Positions 8,509-17,041 of a DNA stretch of 64,000 nt are shown here, in pieces. The position numbers and the translations under genes were made by a program. This DNA comes from Megasphaera sp. AM44-1BH. GTDB lineage: Bacteria > Bacillota > Negativicutes > Veillonellales > Megasphaeraceae. How positions within the stretch are numbered: the stretch's first letter is position 1; each line of letters begins with the position of its first letter. Under the pieces are notes generated by a model that was not told the origin of the DNA, did not search any database, and saw nothing but the letters and a program-made list of their open reading frames with translations. Location: assembly GCF_003467125.1 (NCBI RefSeq), contig NZ_QSFA01000010.1, forward strand, positions 35,030 through 99,029. Direction: 5' to 3'.

Positions 8509-9316
8509 TGTCTTCCTCAAGCTGCCTGCGCCAGTACGCGGCAGCTTTTTTGTCCTGACAAAGCCCCTGTCCCGCCTCCAGCACTCTTATATAGTTGCGG
8601 ATGCCTTCGGTGTATCCCGTCCGAGCCGAGCGGGCAAACCACACGGCAGCCTTTTCCGGGTCTTCTTCGACGCCCAGGCCCTGTTCATAGAGCTGGCCCA
8701 GATTATTGGCTGCCGGCCCGTCCCCAGCTTCAGCAGCCAGCCGGTACCAATAGGCCGCTTCTGTATAATCCTGATCTACGCCTCTGCCCGTTTCATACAA
8801 ATATCCCAGATTATTCTGGGCAATGGCATTATCCTGCTCTGCCGCCTGTGTATACCACATGGCGGCCTTTTTATAGTCTGCTTCCCCGGCATAGCCGAAC
8901 TGGTACATGATAGCCAGGTTACACTGTCCATCGGCATCTCCATGGCGGGCAGACCGTCCATACCAGTATACGGCCAGCTCATAATTCTGCACGACGCCGC
9001 ACCCCGTTTCGTAGAGATGGCCCAGATTATTTTCCGCTTCTGGCAGCTCCTGGACTGCCGCCCGGGCATACCAATACGCCGCCTTACGGATATCCGGCTC
9101 CGTTCCCAGTCCATGTTCATACTGATAGGCCAGATCGTACTGGCAGCCGGCATCGCCCGCCCGGGCACCCATTCCGTACCAGTACAGAGACCGCTGCAGC
9201 AATTCTTCTTTTTCTTCCTCATAGGCGGCAAAGAAATACTGGTCGCCCACTTCACGCTGGGCCTGTACATCACCCCGAAAAGCCCGTTTTTCCCATTGCC
9301 ACAACGTCTGTTCCAT
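8492..9316 (-). CDS. Sel1-like (SLR) tetratricopeptide repeat protein
   Basis: The protein has 274 residues and about six Sel1-like repeats of about 36 residues each (pattern A-xx-LG-x-LYExGxGVxxDxxKAAxWYxxAA), for example NNLGYLYETGRGVDQDY and NNLGQLYEQGLGVEED. These form a helical protein-interaction scaffold. There is no signal peptide, so it is probably cytoplasmic, unlike many Sel1 proteins that are exported. The start at 9316 is chosen for the AGAGGAG box upstream; the longer frame adds a basic leader without support. Its partner is unknown. Confidence 0.85.
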   Translation of the reverse strand: MEQTLWQWEKRAFRGDVQAQREVGDQYFFAAYEEEKEELLQRSLYWYGMGARAGDAGCQYDLAYQYEHGLGTEPDIRKAAYWYARAAVQELPEAENNLGHLYETGCGVVQNYELAVYWYGRSARHGDADGQCNLAIMYQFGYAGEADYKKAAMWYTQAAEQDNAIAQNNLGYLYETGRGVDQDYTEAAYWYRLAAEAGDGPAANNLGQLYEQGLGVEEDPEKAAVWFARSARTGYTEGIRNYIRVLEAGQGLCQDKKAAAYWRRQLEEDTNGKG

Positions 9317-9438
9317 CGTATCGCTCCTCTTTCTTATTCTGTTTCTGATTGTACGGACAATGGCGTTCCTTGTCAATGTACCGGGCGTTGGCGGCTGGCA
9401 GGACGCAAAAAAAAGTTCAATTTTTTCTTTTTGTCTTA

Positions 9439-9466
9439 TTGACTTTTTGACTTTTATGGATATAAT
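9439..9466 (+). promoter_or_regulatory. clpB promoter with TTGAC direct repeat
   Basis: TTGACT (9439-9444) and TATAAT (9461-9466) are separated by 16 bp. A second TTGAC begins 8 bp after the first, inside the spacer, giving TTGAC-N3-TTGAC. The same arrangement is present in the htpG promoter at 59227-59254. Confidence 0.7.
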
Positions 9467-9532
9467 GATAATTGAACTTAGTTGTTCACTACTTTTACAT
9501 GCAACTTACGCCCTACGTAAGGAGGTCTTAGT

Positions 9533-12124
9533 ATGGGAAATGAAAAATATACGCAGAAGGTCATCGAAGCGTTCCAGACAGCACAGCAGATAGCCGCTCT
9601 GCATTACAATCAGGAAATCACGTCCGTCCACGTGCTCATGGGACTGGTAAAGGAACCGGAAGGCCTGCTGGCTACGATTTTTAAGGAATGCGGCACCGAT
9701 GTGCCTATGCTCCAGGCCCGTCTGGAACAGCTTCTGAAAAAGATTCCGTCCGTCCAGGGACAGAGCCAACTGACCATGGCCGTAGAAATGGCCCGTGTCA
9801 TCGGCAAGGCACAGCAGTATGCCGAATCGATGCACGATGAATACATCAGCACAGAACACCTGCTGCTGGGCATCGTCGAAGAAAGCGACAGCGACGTACA
9901 GACATTGTGCCGTGAATTCGGTCTGGCCAAGGACAAGATTATGTCCATCATCCGCACCAACCGCAAACAGAATGTCAACAGCGATAACCCGGAAAGCAAT
10001 TACAAGGCACTGGAAAAATATGGCCGCGACCTGACAGCCGCTGCCCGCAAAGGCAAACTCGATCCGGTCATCGGCCGTGATGATGAAATCCGCCGTACCG
10101 TGGAAATCCTCTCCCGCCGGAGAAAAAACAACCCGGTGCTGATCGGTGAACCGGGCGTCGGCAAGACGGCTATCGTCGAAGGGCTGGCCCGCCGTATCGT
10201 CTCCGGCGACGTGCCGGAATCGCTGAAGAACAAAACTCTCTATTCTCTCGATATGGGCTCGCTCATTGCCGGTGCGAAATACCGTGGTGAATTTGAAGAA
10301 AGACTGAAATCCGTTCTCAATGAAATCGCGAAATCGGATGGTCAGATTCTGTTGTTCATCGATGAAATCCATACGGTCGTCGGCGCCGGTGCCTCCGAAG
10401 GCTCCATGGATGCCAGCAACATCCTCAAACCGATGCTCGCCCGCGGCGATCTGCGCTGCATCGGGGCAACGACACTGAATGAATATCAGAAATACATCGA
10501 AAAAGATGCCGCTCTGGAACGACGTTTCCAGCCGGTCATGGTCGATCCGCCGTCTGTAGAAGACACGATTACCATTCTCCGTGGCCTGAAATCCCGCTAC
10601 GAAGCCCATCATGGCGTCCGCATCCGTGATAAAGCCCTGGTCGCGGCAGCCGTCCTCTCCGACCGCTATATTTCCGACCGGTTCCTGCCCGATAAGGCCA
10701 TCGACCTGGTCGATGAAGCCGCCGCCAAACTGCGTACGGAAATCGAATCCATGCCTGCACCGATCGATGACCTGACACATAAGATCATGCAGCTGGAAAT
10801 CGAAGAACAGTCCCTGAGCAAGGAAACCGATGACGCCTCGAAAGAACGTCTGGAAAAAATCACGGCCCAGAAGAATGAATTGAAAGAAAAAGAAGACGCC
10901 CTGAAAGAACAGTGGGAAAAAGAAAAGACCGCTATTACCCGGACTCAGGCATTGAAGAAAGAAATCGATGCTACCAAGAATGAAATGGAAAAGGCCGAAC
11001 GGGAATACGATCTGGGCAAGGCTTCGGAATTGAAATACGGTAAACTGCCGGAACTGCAGAAACAGATGGAAGAACAGGAAAAGTTCATGGATGCCCATAA
11101 AGATTCCCAGCTCCTGAAAGAAGAAGTCGGCGAAGAAGATATTGCCGGCGTCGTCAGCCGCTGGACAGGCATCCCCGTTTCCAAGATGATGACCGGCGAA
11201 CGGGAAAAACTGCTCCACCTCGACGATACCCTCCATCAGCGTGTCGTCGGCCAGGATGAAGCCGTCCGCGTCGTCAGCGATGCCATCATCCGTGCCCGTG
11301 CCGGTATCAAGGACCCCAATCGTCCTATCGGCTCGTTCATCTTCCTCGGACCTACCGGTGTCGGCAAGACCGAACTGGCAAAGACACTGGCAGAAGCCCT
11401 CTTTGACGACGAACGCAATATCATCCGTATCGATATGTCGGAATACATGGAAAAGCACACCGTATCCCGTCTGATTGGTGCGCCTCCGGGATATGTCGGC
11501 TATGATGAAGGCGGTCAGCTCACCGAAGCCGTACGCCGTCACCCCTACAGCGTCATCCTCCTCGATGAAATCGAAAAGGCTCATCCCGATATCTTCAACG
11601 TCCTGCTGCAGATTCTCGATGATGGCCGCCTGACCGATGGCAAAGGCCGGGTCGTCAACTTCAAGAATACGATCATCATCATGACCAGTAACCTCGGTTC
11701 CCATGAAATCCTGGAAACGAAAGATTTCGCCCAGGCAGAAAAAGCCGTACGGGAACTGCTCAAGAAGTACTTCCGTCCGGAATTCCTTAACCGTGTCGAT
11801 GACATCATCGTCTTCAAGGCACTGGGCAAAGATCAGGTCCGCAACATCGCAACCATCCTGCTCAAACGTCTGAGCGAACGTCTGGAAAAACAGGTCAAGA
11901 TCCACCTCACCTGGACAGACGAAGCGTTGCAGGCACTGGCCGACCAGGGCTATGACCCGCAGTTCGGTGCCCGTCCGCTGCGCCGCCTCATCGTCCACAC
12001 CGTAGAAACGGCCCTCAGCCGCGATATCATCAGCGGCGTCGTCCGCGAAGGCGATACGGTCTCCATCAACTACGATGGACAGCAATTCACCTTCACTCCG
12101 TACAGACAGCAGAAAGAAGCCTGA
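9533..12124 (+). CDS. clpB: ATP-dependent chaperone ClpB
   Basis: The protein has 863 residues, typical for ClpB, the disaggregase that works with DnaK to pull proteins out of aggregates. In order: the Clp N-domain (residues 1-150), AAA module 1 with Walker A GEPGVGKT at 205-212, the charged coiled-coil middle domain (~400-530, rich in K and E) that separates ClpB from ClpA/ClpC, AAA module 2 with Walker A GPTGVGKT at 606-613 and the C-terminal D2-small domain (DPQFGARPLRR). There is no ClpP-binding loop. AAGGAGG lies 8 nt before the ATG. The promoter shares a TTGAC direct repeat with htpG, which suggests common stress control. Confidence 0.98.
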   Translation: MGNEKYTQKVIEAFQTAQQIAALHYNQEITSVHVLMGLVKEPEGLLATIFKECGTDVPMLQARLEQLLKKIPSVQGQSQLTMAVEMARVIGKAQQYAESMHDEYISTEHLLLGIVEESDSDVQTLCREFGLAKDKIMSIIRTNRKQNVNSDNPESNYKALEKYGRDLTAAARKGKLDPVIGRDDEIRRTVEILSRRRKNNPVLIGEPGVGKTAIVEGLARRIVSGDVPESLKNKTLYSLDMGSLIAGAKYRGEFEERLKSVLNEIAKSDGQILLFIDEIHTVVGAGASEGSMDASNILKPMLARGDLRCIGATTLNEYQKYIEKDAALERRFQPVMVDPPSVEDTITILRGLKSRYEAHHGVRIRDKALVAAAVLSDRYISDRFLPDKAIDLVDEAAAKLRTEIESMPAPIDDLTHKIMQLEIEEQSLSKETDDASKERLEKITAQKNELKEKEDALKEQWEKEKTAITRTQALKKEIDATKNEMEKAEREYDLGKASELKYGKLPELQKQMEEQEKFMDAHKDSQLLKEEVGEEDIAGVVSRWTGIPVSKMMTGEREKLLHLDDTLHQRVVGQDEAVRVVSDAIIRARAGIKDPNRPIGSFIFLGPTGVGKTELAKTLAEALFDDERNIIRIDMSEYMEKHTVSRLIGAPPGYVGYDEGGQLTEAVRRHPYSVILLDEIEKAHPDIFNVLLQILDDGRLTDGKGRVVNFKNTIIIMTSNLGSHEILETKDFAQAEKAVRELLKKYFRPEFLNRVDDIIVFKALGKDQVRNIATILLKRLSERLEKQVKIHLTWTDEALQALADQGYDPQFGARPLRRLIVHTVETALSRDIISGVVREGDTVSINYDGQQFTFTPYRQQKEA

Positions 12125-12149
12125 TGTTTGAGGTTTGAGGTTAAATGAC

Positions 12150-12199
12150 AAAAGCGGCTGGTGCATTACGTGTGATTACGTAATGCACCAGCCGCTTTT
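12150..12199. terminator. Strong bidirectional terminator between clpB and the CBS genes
   Basis: Perfect 22-bp arms (12150-12171 and 12178-12199) enclose a 6-nt loop. A and T runs flank both sides, so it can stop clpB and the convergent CBS operon. Confidence 0.9.
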
Positions 12200-12210
12200 T
12201 CTATGTCTTG

Positions 12211-12735
12211 TCAATCATTATATTCTTTATATAATTGCTTCAATACATTGGCCCGGGTAATCATGCCGACGACCCGTTTGTTGACGACGACGGGAATAAC
12301 TTTCAGATGTTCGATGACCATAGCCGCCGCTACCTGTTCTATGTCCGTATCAGGCGTCGTGATGACTACGTCGCGGGTCATCAGTTTTTCACAGGGTTCA
12401 TCCATGAGGGTCCGGAATTCCTTGGCATATTTATTGATGCGGCTGGTCATGATTTTGGACCCGATAATGGGCAGCGCCCGGGGAATGTGGGGCTTGGAAC
12501 TGCGGTACATGAGGTCCGCACTGGTAATGATGCCGATGAGATGTTCTTCATCATCGACGACAGGTACAGCCAGCAGGCGGTGTTTGACGAAAAGGCGGAA
12601 TAATTTGCGCACTGGCGTATCCGGCGTGACAGAGACAAACATCTTGTACATGACATCGCGGACCGGTACGACTGGCGCCTTCTTTTTTTCCTCTTCTTCC
12701 CTGCCAGGCTGTTTGTTCAGTTCTGCTTCATCCAT
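12211..12735 (-). CDS. CBS-domain-pair protein
   Basis: The protein has 174 residues. Two CBS motifs form one Bateman module: VRDVMYKMFVSVTPDTPV ... RLLAVPVVDDEEHLIGIITSADL, then LMTRDVVITTPDTDI ... HLKVIPVVVNKRVVGMITRANVL. A ~50-residue linker lies between them. The N-terminus is short, charged and KEEE-rich. Such stand-alone CBS proteins usually bind adenine nucleotides and act as energy sensors; the partner is unknown. It follows the next CBS gene by 14 bp, so the two form an operon. A third paralogue lies at 61637. Confidence 0.85.
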   Translation of the reverse strand: MDEAELNKQPGREEEEKKKAPVVPVRDVMYKMFVSVTPDTPVRKLFRLFVKHRLLAVPVVDDEEHLIGIITSADLMYRSSKPHIPRALPIIGSKIMTSRINKYAKEFRTLMDEPCEKLMTRDVVITTPDTDIEQVAAAMVIEHLKVIPVVVNKRVVGMITRANVLKQLYKEYND

Positions 12736-12749
12736 ATAGCACGCCTCCT

Positions 12750-13220
12750 CTACGATTCCCCATATTCCTGATACAATTCATCCAGGATGTTGCCGCGGGT
12801 AACGATGCCCACCACATGTTTATTGTCTACAATAGGGATGACTTTCAGATGTTCTGCCACCATGACGCCGGCAATCTGTTCGACCGGCGCATCGGGTGCG
12901 GCGATGATCACGTCTTTGGTCATGAGTTCTTTTGCCGTCCCGGCCATAAGTTTCTTGAATCCCCGGTTATATGCGCTGATGCCGCTGTAGTAGATGCTGG
13001 CGCCGAGGAGATTGACATAGTGCGGTACATGGGGTTTTACCTTTTTGTACAGCAGATCGGCATCGGTGACGATACCGACCAGTTCCTGGTCATCATTGAT
13101 GATGGGAATGGCCGTCACCTTATTCTTCACAAACAAATTGACCAGTTCAAAGACCGACGTATCCGGACCGGCTGTCACAAAGGCTTTTTCCATGATTTCT
13201 GATGCTATATGCTGTGCCAT
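12750..13220 (-). CDS. CBS-domain-pair protein
   Basis: The protein has 156 residues and two CBS motifs: EIMEKAFVTAGPDTSV ... KVTAIPIINDDQELVGIVTDADLLYK, and LMTKDVIIAAPDAPV ... HLKVIPIVDNKHVVGIVTRGNIL. The linker (PHVPHYVNLLGASIYYSG) is almost the same as in the distant paralogue at 61637, which makes these two closer to each other than to the operon partner. The start is the ATG at 13220 with AAAGGAG upstream; the apparent earlier GTG start lies inside that ribosome-binding site. Confidence 0.87.
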   Translation of the reverse strand: MAQHIASEIMEKAFVTAGPDTSVFELVNLFVKNKVTAIPIINDDQELVGIVTDADLLYKKVKPHVPHYVNLLGASIYYSGISAYNRGFKKLMAGTAKELMTKDVIIAAPDAPVEQIAGVMVAEHLKVIPIVDNKHVVGIVTRGNILDELYQEYGES

Positions 13221-13356
13221 ATAAATCACTCCTTTATAAGCAGGCTTTTTCCCGTGGATGCCTGCTGGTTATGATTTTATTTCCTATTATATATAATTTG
13301 ACACATAACTCCAATTTCCTGCCCGATATAGAAGAATACTTTGGTAAAATTGCGAT

Positions 13357-13404
13357 AAAACCCCCAGACACCTTGTTCCATATACAGCAAGGCATCCGGG
13401 GGTT
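13357..13404 (-). terminator. Terminator of the deoC-walJ-htrA-rlmH operon
   Basis: On the minus strand, CCCCC...CCTTG pairs with CAAGG...GGGGG with small mismatches and is followed by TTTT. It lies about 55 bp past the rlmH stop. Confidence 0.65.
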
Positions 13405-13458
13405 CTGCTTATTTCAACGGCTCTATGGCGGACATCCCGTCCACAGGGCCATTTCCGT

Positions 13459-13938
13459 TTATAAGTGGTACGGTTCATGGCGGGCGATTTTGATAGCCCG
13501 GTATATCTGTTCCACCAGAATGAGGCGGATCATCTGATGGGTCAGGGTAATGCGCCCGAAGGATATGCGTTCATCAGCACGGCGGCGCAGGGACTCAGAA
13601 AGGCCGAAGGGGCCGCCGATGATGAAGGTCAGTTCACTCGTACCGTAGAGGGCCAGGTCGGAGAATCGCTGTGATAATTCTTCCGAGGAAATGAGTTTCC
13701 CAGCTACATCGAGAACGAACAAATGGGAACCGGGATGCACATGAGAAAGCATCTTCTCCCCTTCCTTTTCCAGTACCTGCTCTTTCTGGGCCGGTGAAGG
13801 GTGGTCGGGCATTTTTTCTTCCGGAAGGACCGTCAGTTCCACCTGTCCGTACGGACGCAGGCGTTTCAGAAATTCCTGAATGCCCGCCGTGAGATAGGCC
13901 TCTTTGATTTTACCCGTCGCTATGATGTGGTATTTCAT
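13459..13938 (-). CDS. rlmH: 23S rRNA (pseudouridine1915-N3)-methyltransferase
   Basis: The protein has 159 residues, the normal size of this SPOUT-family enzyme, which methylates pseudouridine 1915 in helix 69 of 23S rRNA using SAM. Signatures are the N-terminal MKYHIIATGKIKEAYL, the SAM-binding FIIGGPFGLSE, and the C-terminal ISFGRITLTHQMIRLILVEQIYRA. Its ATG overlaps the htrA stop (ATGA). The walJ-htrA-rlmH order is the same as at the B. subtilis yyc locus. Confidence 0.97.
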   Translation of the reverse strand: MKYHIIATGKIKEAYLTAGIQEFLKRLRPYGQVELTVLPEEKMPDHPSPAQKEQVLEKEGEKMLSHVHPGSHLFVLDVAGKLISSEELSQRFSDLALYGTSELTFIIGGPFGLSESLRRRADERISFGRITLTHQMIRLILVEQIYRAIKIARHEPYHL

Positions 13939-15047
13939 TGGTTATCCTCTTCATCGGCTGGTGCTTCCTGAAGGACGACATTGGCGCTCTGGCTTGAGCC
14001 ATTGCGGTTGAAGGTGACCGTTACGGTATCGCCGGGTCTGGCCTTGGAGAGGGCATCCTGCAGATCCGTAAAAGCTTCAATCGTCGTATCGCCGACCTGG
14101 GTAATGACATCGCCATGACGCAGGCCTGCCTGGTCGAGGGGACCGCCGGCAATGACCTTGTACACGTAGACGCCGCTCACATCGAGCTTCATGCCAAAGC
14201 GGGCAGCCATCTTCTTATCGAGACCGTAGAAGCCGAGATAGGGGCGGGAAACTTTACCGTTCTTGATGAGCGATTCCAGGATGGGCCGGGCCGTATTGAT
14301 AGGAATGGCAAATCCCAGGCCTTCTACGCCTTCCTTGGAAATCTTGGCACTGTTGATACCGATGACCTTGCCGTCGGCATCGACGAGAGCGCCGCCGGAG
14401 TTGCCGGGATTGATAGCCGCATCAGTCTGGATCAGTTTCATCCCTTCCCCTTCCACACCGATGGTCCGGTTGAGAGAACTGATGACGCCGGCCGTTACGG
14501 TTCCCTGGAATTCCAGCCCCAGGGGATTGCCGATGGCGATGGCCGTTTCACCGACCTGCAAAGAATCACTGTCACCAAATTCGGCAACGGGCAGGTTTTC
14601 TACATTGATTTTGACGACGGCCAAATCCGTCTTTTCATCGCGGCCGACGACAGTACCTTCTGTACTTTGTCCATCGGCCAGAGAAACGATGACCGTTTTC
14701 GCCGTCCCGACGACGTGGTTGTTCGTCGCAATATATCCCGATTTATCGAAGATGATGCCGGACCCGACGCCTTCGCCGACGAGGACTTTACGGTTGAAAA
14801 TATCCCGGTTATATACTTTAGTCGTAATCCCGACGACAGCGGGGCCCACCTTTTTGGCGGCCTGTACGACAGCCGTATTGCGGGCGTCGGATATAGCTTC
14901 ACTCTTCGCCGGTTCCTGCAGCTGGTTCAGATTGCCCGAATAGGTCTGGCCGCCAAAAAAGGTTTCATGGATTTTGAAGCCACCGGCAATACCGGCGCCA
15001 ATCAGGAGAACAGCTACCAGCGCTGTCAGCCATTTTTTTCGTGTCAT
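13935..15047 (-). CDS. HtrA/DegP-type membrane-anchored serine protease with PDZ domain
   Basis: The protein has 370 residues. One N-terminal hydrophobic anchor (residues ~6-24) is followed by a trypsin-like domain with the triad His111 (ATNNHVVG), Asp141 (KTDLAVVKI) and Ser217 (NPGNSGGAL), then a single PDZ domain (~270-360, VYVYKVIAGGPLDQAGLRHGDVI). This class degrades or refolds misfolded envelope proteins outside the cytoplasmic membrane. The start overlaps the walJ stop by 1 nt (TAATG) and the stop overlaps rlmH, so translation is coupled. Confidence 0.95.
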   Translation of the reverse strand: MTRKKWLTALVAVLLIGAGIAGGFKIHETFFGGQTYSGNLNQLQEPAKSEAISDARNTAVVQAAKKVGPAVVGITTKVYNRDIFNRKVLVGEGVGSGIIFDKSGYIATNNHVVGTAKTVIVSLADGQSTEGTVVGRDEKTDLAVVKINVENLPVAEFGDSDSLQVGETAIAIGNPLGLEFQGTVTAGVISSLNRTIGVEGEGMKLIQTDAAINPGNSGGALVDADGKVIGINSAKISKEGVEGLGFAIPINTARPILESLIKNGKVSRPYLGFYGLDKKMAARFGMKLDVSGVYVYKVIAGGPLDQAGLRHGDVITQVGDTTIEAFTDLQDALSKARPGDTVTVTFNRNGSSQSANVVLQEAPADEEDNQ

Positions 15048-16036
15048 TATAAAGTACCTCCGTTCAAAAAGCGCACGGATCCCGTCGCTGAGGCGAGGCG
15101 CAATAAAATATCCTGCCCGATGACCAGTCCATGGCTGGTAAGGACGTCGCGCATAGTCTGCACCGTAAGCGCCGGCGTATTATTATGTTCACTGCGATGG
15201 GCCAGAAGGACTTTGATCATGCCCCGCCGCGGCAGGGAGCTGAGAAATCCCGCTGCCGTCTTGTTGGACAGATGACCCAGATTACCCAGTATGCGTTGCT
15301 GCAAGGCATAGGGATAGGGGCCGTTGCGCAGCATCGTCTCATCGTGATTGGACTCGAGAATGAGGATATCCGACCAGGAAGCGGCCGTCATGACATCGGG
15401 TGTAATACAACCCAGGTCCGTCGCCAGGGTAATCTTGCAGTCACCGTGATACAGGGAATAGCCCACAGACCGGGCCGCATCATGGCTGGTCGCAAAGGGA
15501 ACAATCTGCATCTCGCCGAGAGACAGGCGGCGCGGCAGGCGGACAAAGCGGTCCATAAAAGGGAGAATTTTATTACCTATGGCCTGCCATGTCTCCTGTG
15601 TCGTATAGACGGGCATATGGGTCCGTTTCAGCAGGACAGGCAGACCGCTCACATGGTCTGTGTGTTCATGAGTAATGAGGACGGCATCGAGGTCAGATAA
15701 GGCATAGCCAAACCGGCGCAGTCCCTTTTCGATGCGCCGGCAGCTGATGCCGGCATCGATGAGCACACAGGTCCGGCCACAGCGGATAAAAGCAGCATTG
15801 CCGCTGCTGCCGCTGGCCAGGAGGCTGACCAGGCAGTCTCCCTTGTGGCTGATGGTCTGACTTTTCAGGAAATCGCCGGTCCTGCCGGCACCGGATTCCA
15901 TCGCCGGCTGGCCGAAATCAGGCACCAGGGACGAGTAATTTTCCGTTTCCTCTCTGGAATCCTCCCCGGCAGCAATACGGCGCGCCCTTCCGATGGACTG
16001 GGCCAGTTGTGCCAGCCGGATTTCACTTTCCGTCAT
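15047..16036 (-). CDS. walJ: MBL-fold metallo-hydrolase, WalJ/YycJ type
   Basis: About 329 residues. The metallo-beta-lactamase core starts at LVSLLASGSSGN and shows the metal-binding motif THEHTDHVSGLP, then TSHDAARSVGY, LATDLG, LESNHDETMLRNGPYP and a final LAHRSEHNN, closely following B. subtilis YycJ. The position before htrA and rlmH supports WalJ. The start is set at 16036, where GGGAGA lies upstream inside the end of deoC (14-nt overlap). This leaves an N-terminal extension of about 65 residues (ARRIAAGEDSREETENYSS) not present in B. subtilis YycJ and not recognised. No walR/walK genes are next to it. Confidence 0.85.
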   Translation of the reverse strand: MTESEIRLAQLAQSIGRARRIAAGEDSREETENYSSLVPDFGQPAMESGAGRTGDFLKSQTISHKGDCLVSLLASGSSGNAAFIRCGRTCVLIDAGISCRRIEKGLRRFGYALSDLDAVLITHEHTDHVSGLPVLLKRTHMPVYTTQETWQAIGNKILPFMDRFVRLPRRLSLGEMQIVPFATSHDAARSVGYSLYHGDCKITLATDLGCITPDVMTAASWSDILILESNHDETMLRNGPYPYALQQRILGNLGHLSNKTAAGFLSSLPRRGMIKVLLAHRSEHNNTPALTVQTMRDVLTSHGLVIGQDILLRLASATGSVRFLNGGTL

Positions 16037-16682
16037 AGAGTTCTCCCTGTACGATGGCAATGCCGGCACTGGCACCGAGGCGGTCGGCACCGGCTTCTAC
16101 GAGCTGCCGTGCCGAAGCATAATCGTGGATGCCGCCCGACGCCTTTATTTTGGCATTGCCGTCTACGGCCTGTTTCATGAGGGCCACATCGTGGACGGTC
16201 GCACCGCCATGGCCGAAGCCCGTCGAAGTCTTGACATAGGCTGCACCGGCTTCGACCGCCACCTGGCAGGCCTTTACCTTTTCTTCATCTGTGAGGAGCC
16301 CTGTTTCCAGGATCACCTTGACAGGACGGCTGGCTGCGCTCAGCACGACGAGGCGGATATCCTGATAAACATATTCCCAGTCGGCGGCTTTGGCCCGACC
16401 GATAGCCAGGACCATATCGATTTCATCGGCCCCGCTTGAAACGGCTTCGGCTGTTTCCATAGCCTTTGCCTTGCTGGCCATGGCCCCCAGAGGAAAGCCG
16501 ACGACCGATGTCACCAGGCAGGATGTCCCGGCCAGTTCCTGTTTTGCCAGTTCTACGTAAGACGAATTGACACAGACGGCGGCAAATCCGTACGTGCGGG
16601 CTTCCTGGCAAAGCTTGCGGATATCTTCAGGAGTCGCTTCGGGTTTTAAATTCGTGTGTTCAATACAGGCTGCAATAGACAT
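16023..16682 (-). CDS. deoC: Deoxyribose-phosphate aldolase
   Basis: The protein has 219 residues, standard for bacterial class I DERA, which splits 2-deoxyribose 5-phosphate into acetaldehyde and glyceraldehyde 3-phosphate. The Schiff-base lysine lies in YVKTSTGFGHGGAT, and VKASGGI-like IKASGGIHDY and ADRLGAS are the phosphate-binding parts. GGAGGGC precedes the ATG at 16682; the longer frame to 16763 runs through a non-coding leader. It is the first gene of an operon with walJ, htrA and rlmH, an unusual partnership with a nucleoside catabolic enzyme. Confidence 0.95.
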   Translation of the reverse strand: MSIAACIEHTNLKPEATPEDIRKLCQEARTYGFAAVCVNSSYVELAKQELAGTSCLVTSVVGFPLGAMASKAKAMETAEAVSSGADEIDMVLAIGRAKAADWEYVYQDIRLVVLSAASRPVKVILETGLLTDEEKVKACQVAVEAGAAYVKTSTGFGHGGATVHDVALMKQAVDGNAKIKASGGIHDYASARQLVEAGADRLGASAGIAIVQGELYDGK

Positions 16683-16788
16683 GACATGCCCTCCTTTAAA
16701 CGCACCAGTAAAAATGTAAATCCTGTGATTTTTAATTATAACACAAAACAGGAAAAGTTCCATACCAAAAAAACAGGAAAAAGAGCAG

Positions 16789-16825
16789 AAAAAAACACCA
16801 TACGGAGCGAATCTCGTACGGTGTT
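16789..16825 (-). terminator. Terminator downstream of tRNA-Ile
   Basis: Arms of 11 bp at 16794-16804 and 16815-16825 (with one G-T pair) are followed on the minus strand by a T7 run. Confidence 0.8.
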
Positions 16826-16830
16826 CTTTG

Positions 16831-16907
<77 letters not shown>

Positions 16908-17041
16908 ATGTCCTAGCGACTTCCTTAGTATATCACACAAAGACATCTTGTCAAGAAATTTTTCTATCCATTATGCGCCCTGTATGGTACAATGATAGTT
17001 ATTGACATATATATAAATATTATCATAAAGAAGGGATTTTC

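Noticed and set aside
9439..9466. Canonical CtsR operator at clpB
   Set aside because: The heptads resemble CtsR half-sites, but their spacing is 8 bp, not the 10 bp of the known operator; reported instead as a possible variant.
9506..12166. An 886-codon open frame antisense to clpB
   Set aside because: It is the mirror of a clear ClpB gene with strong codon bias, has no family resemblance and no ribosome-binding site.
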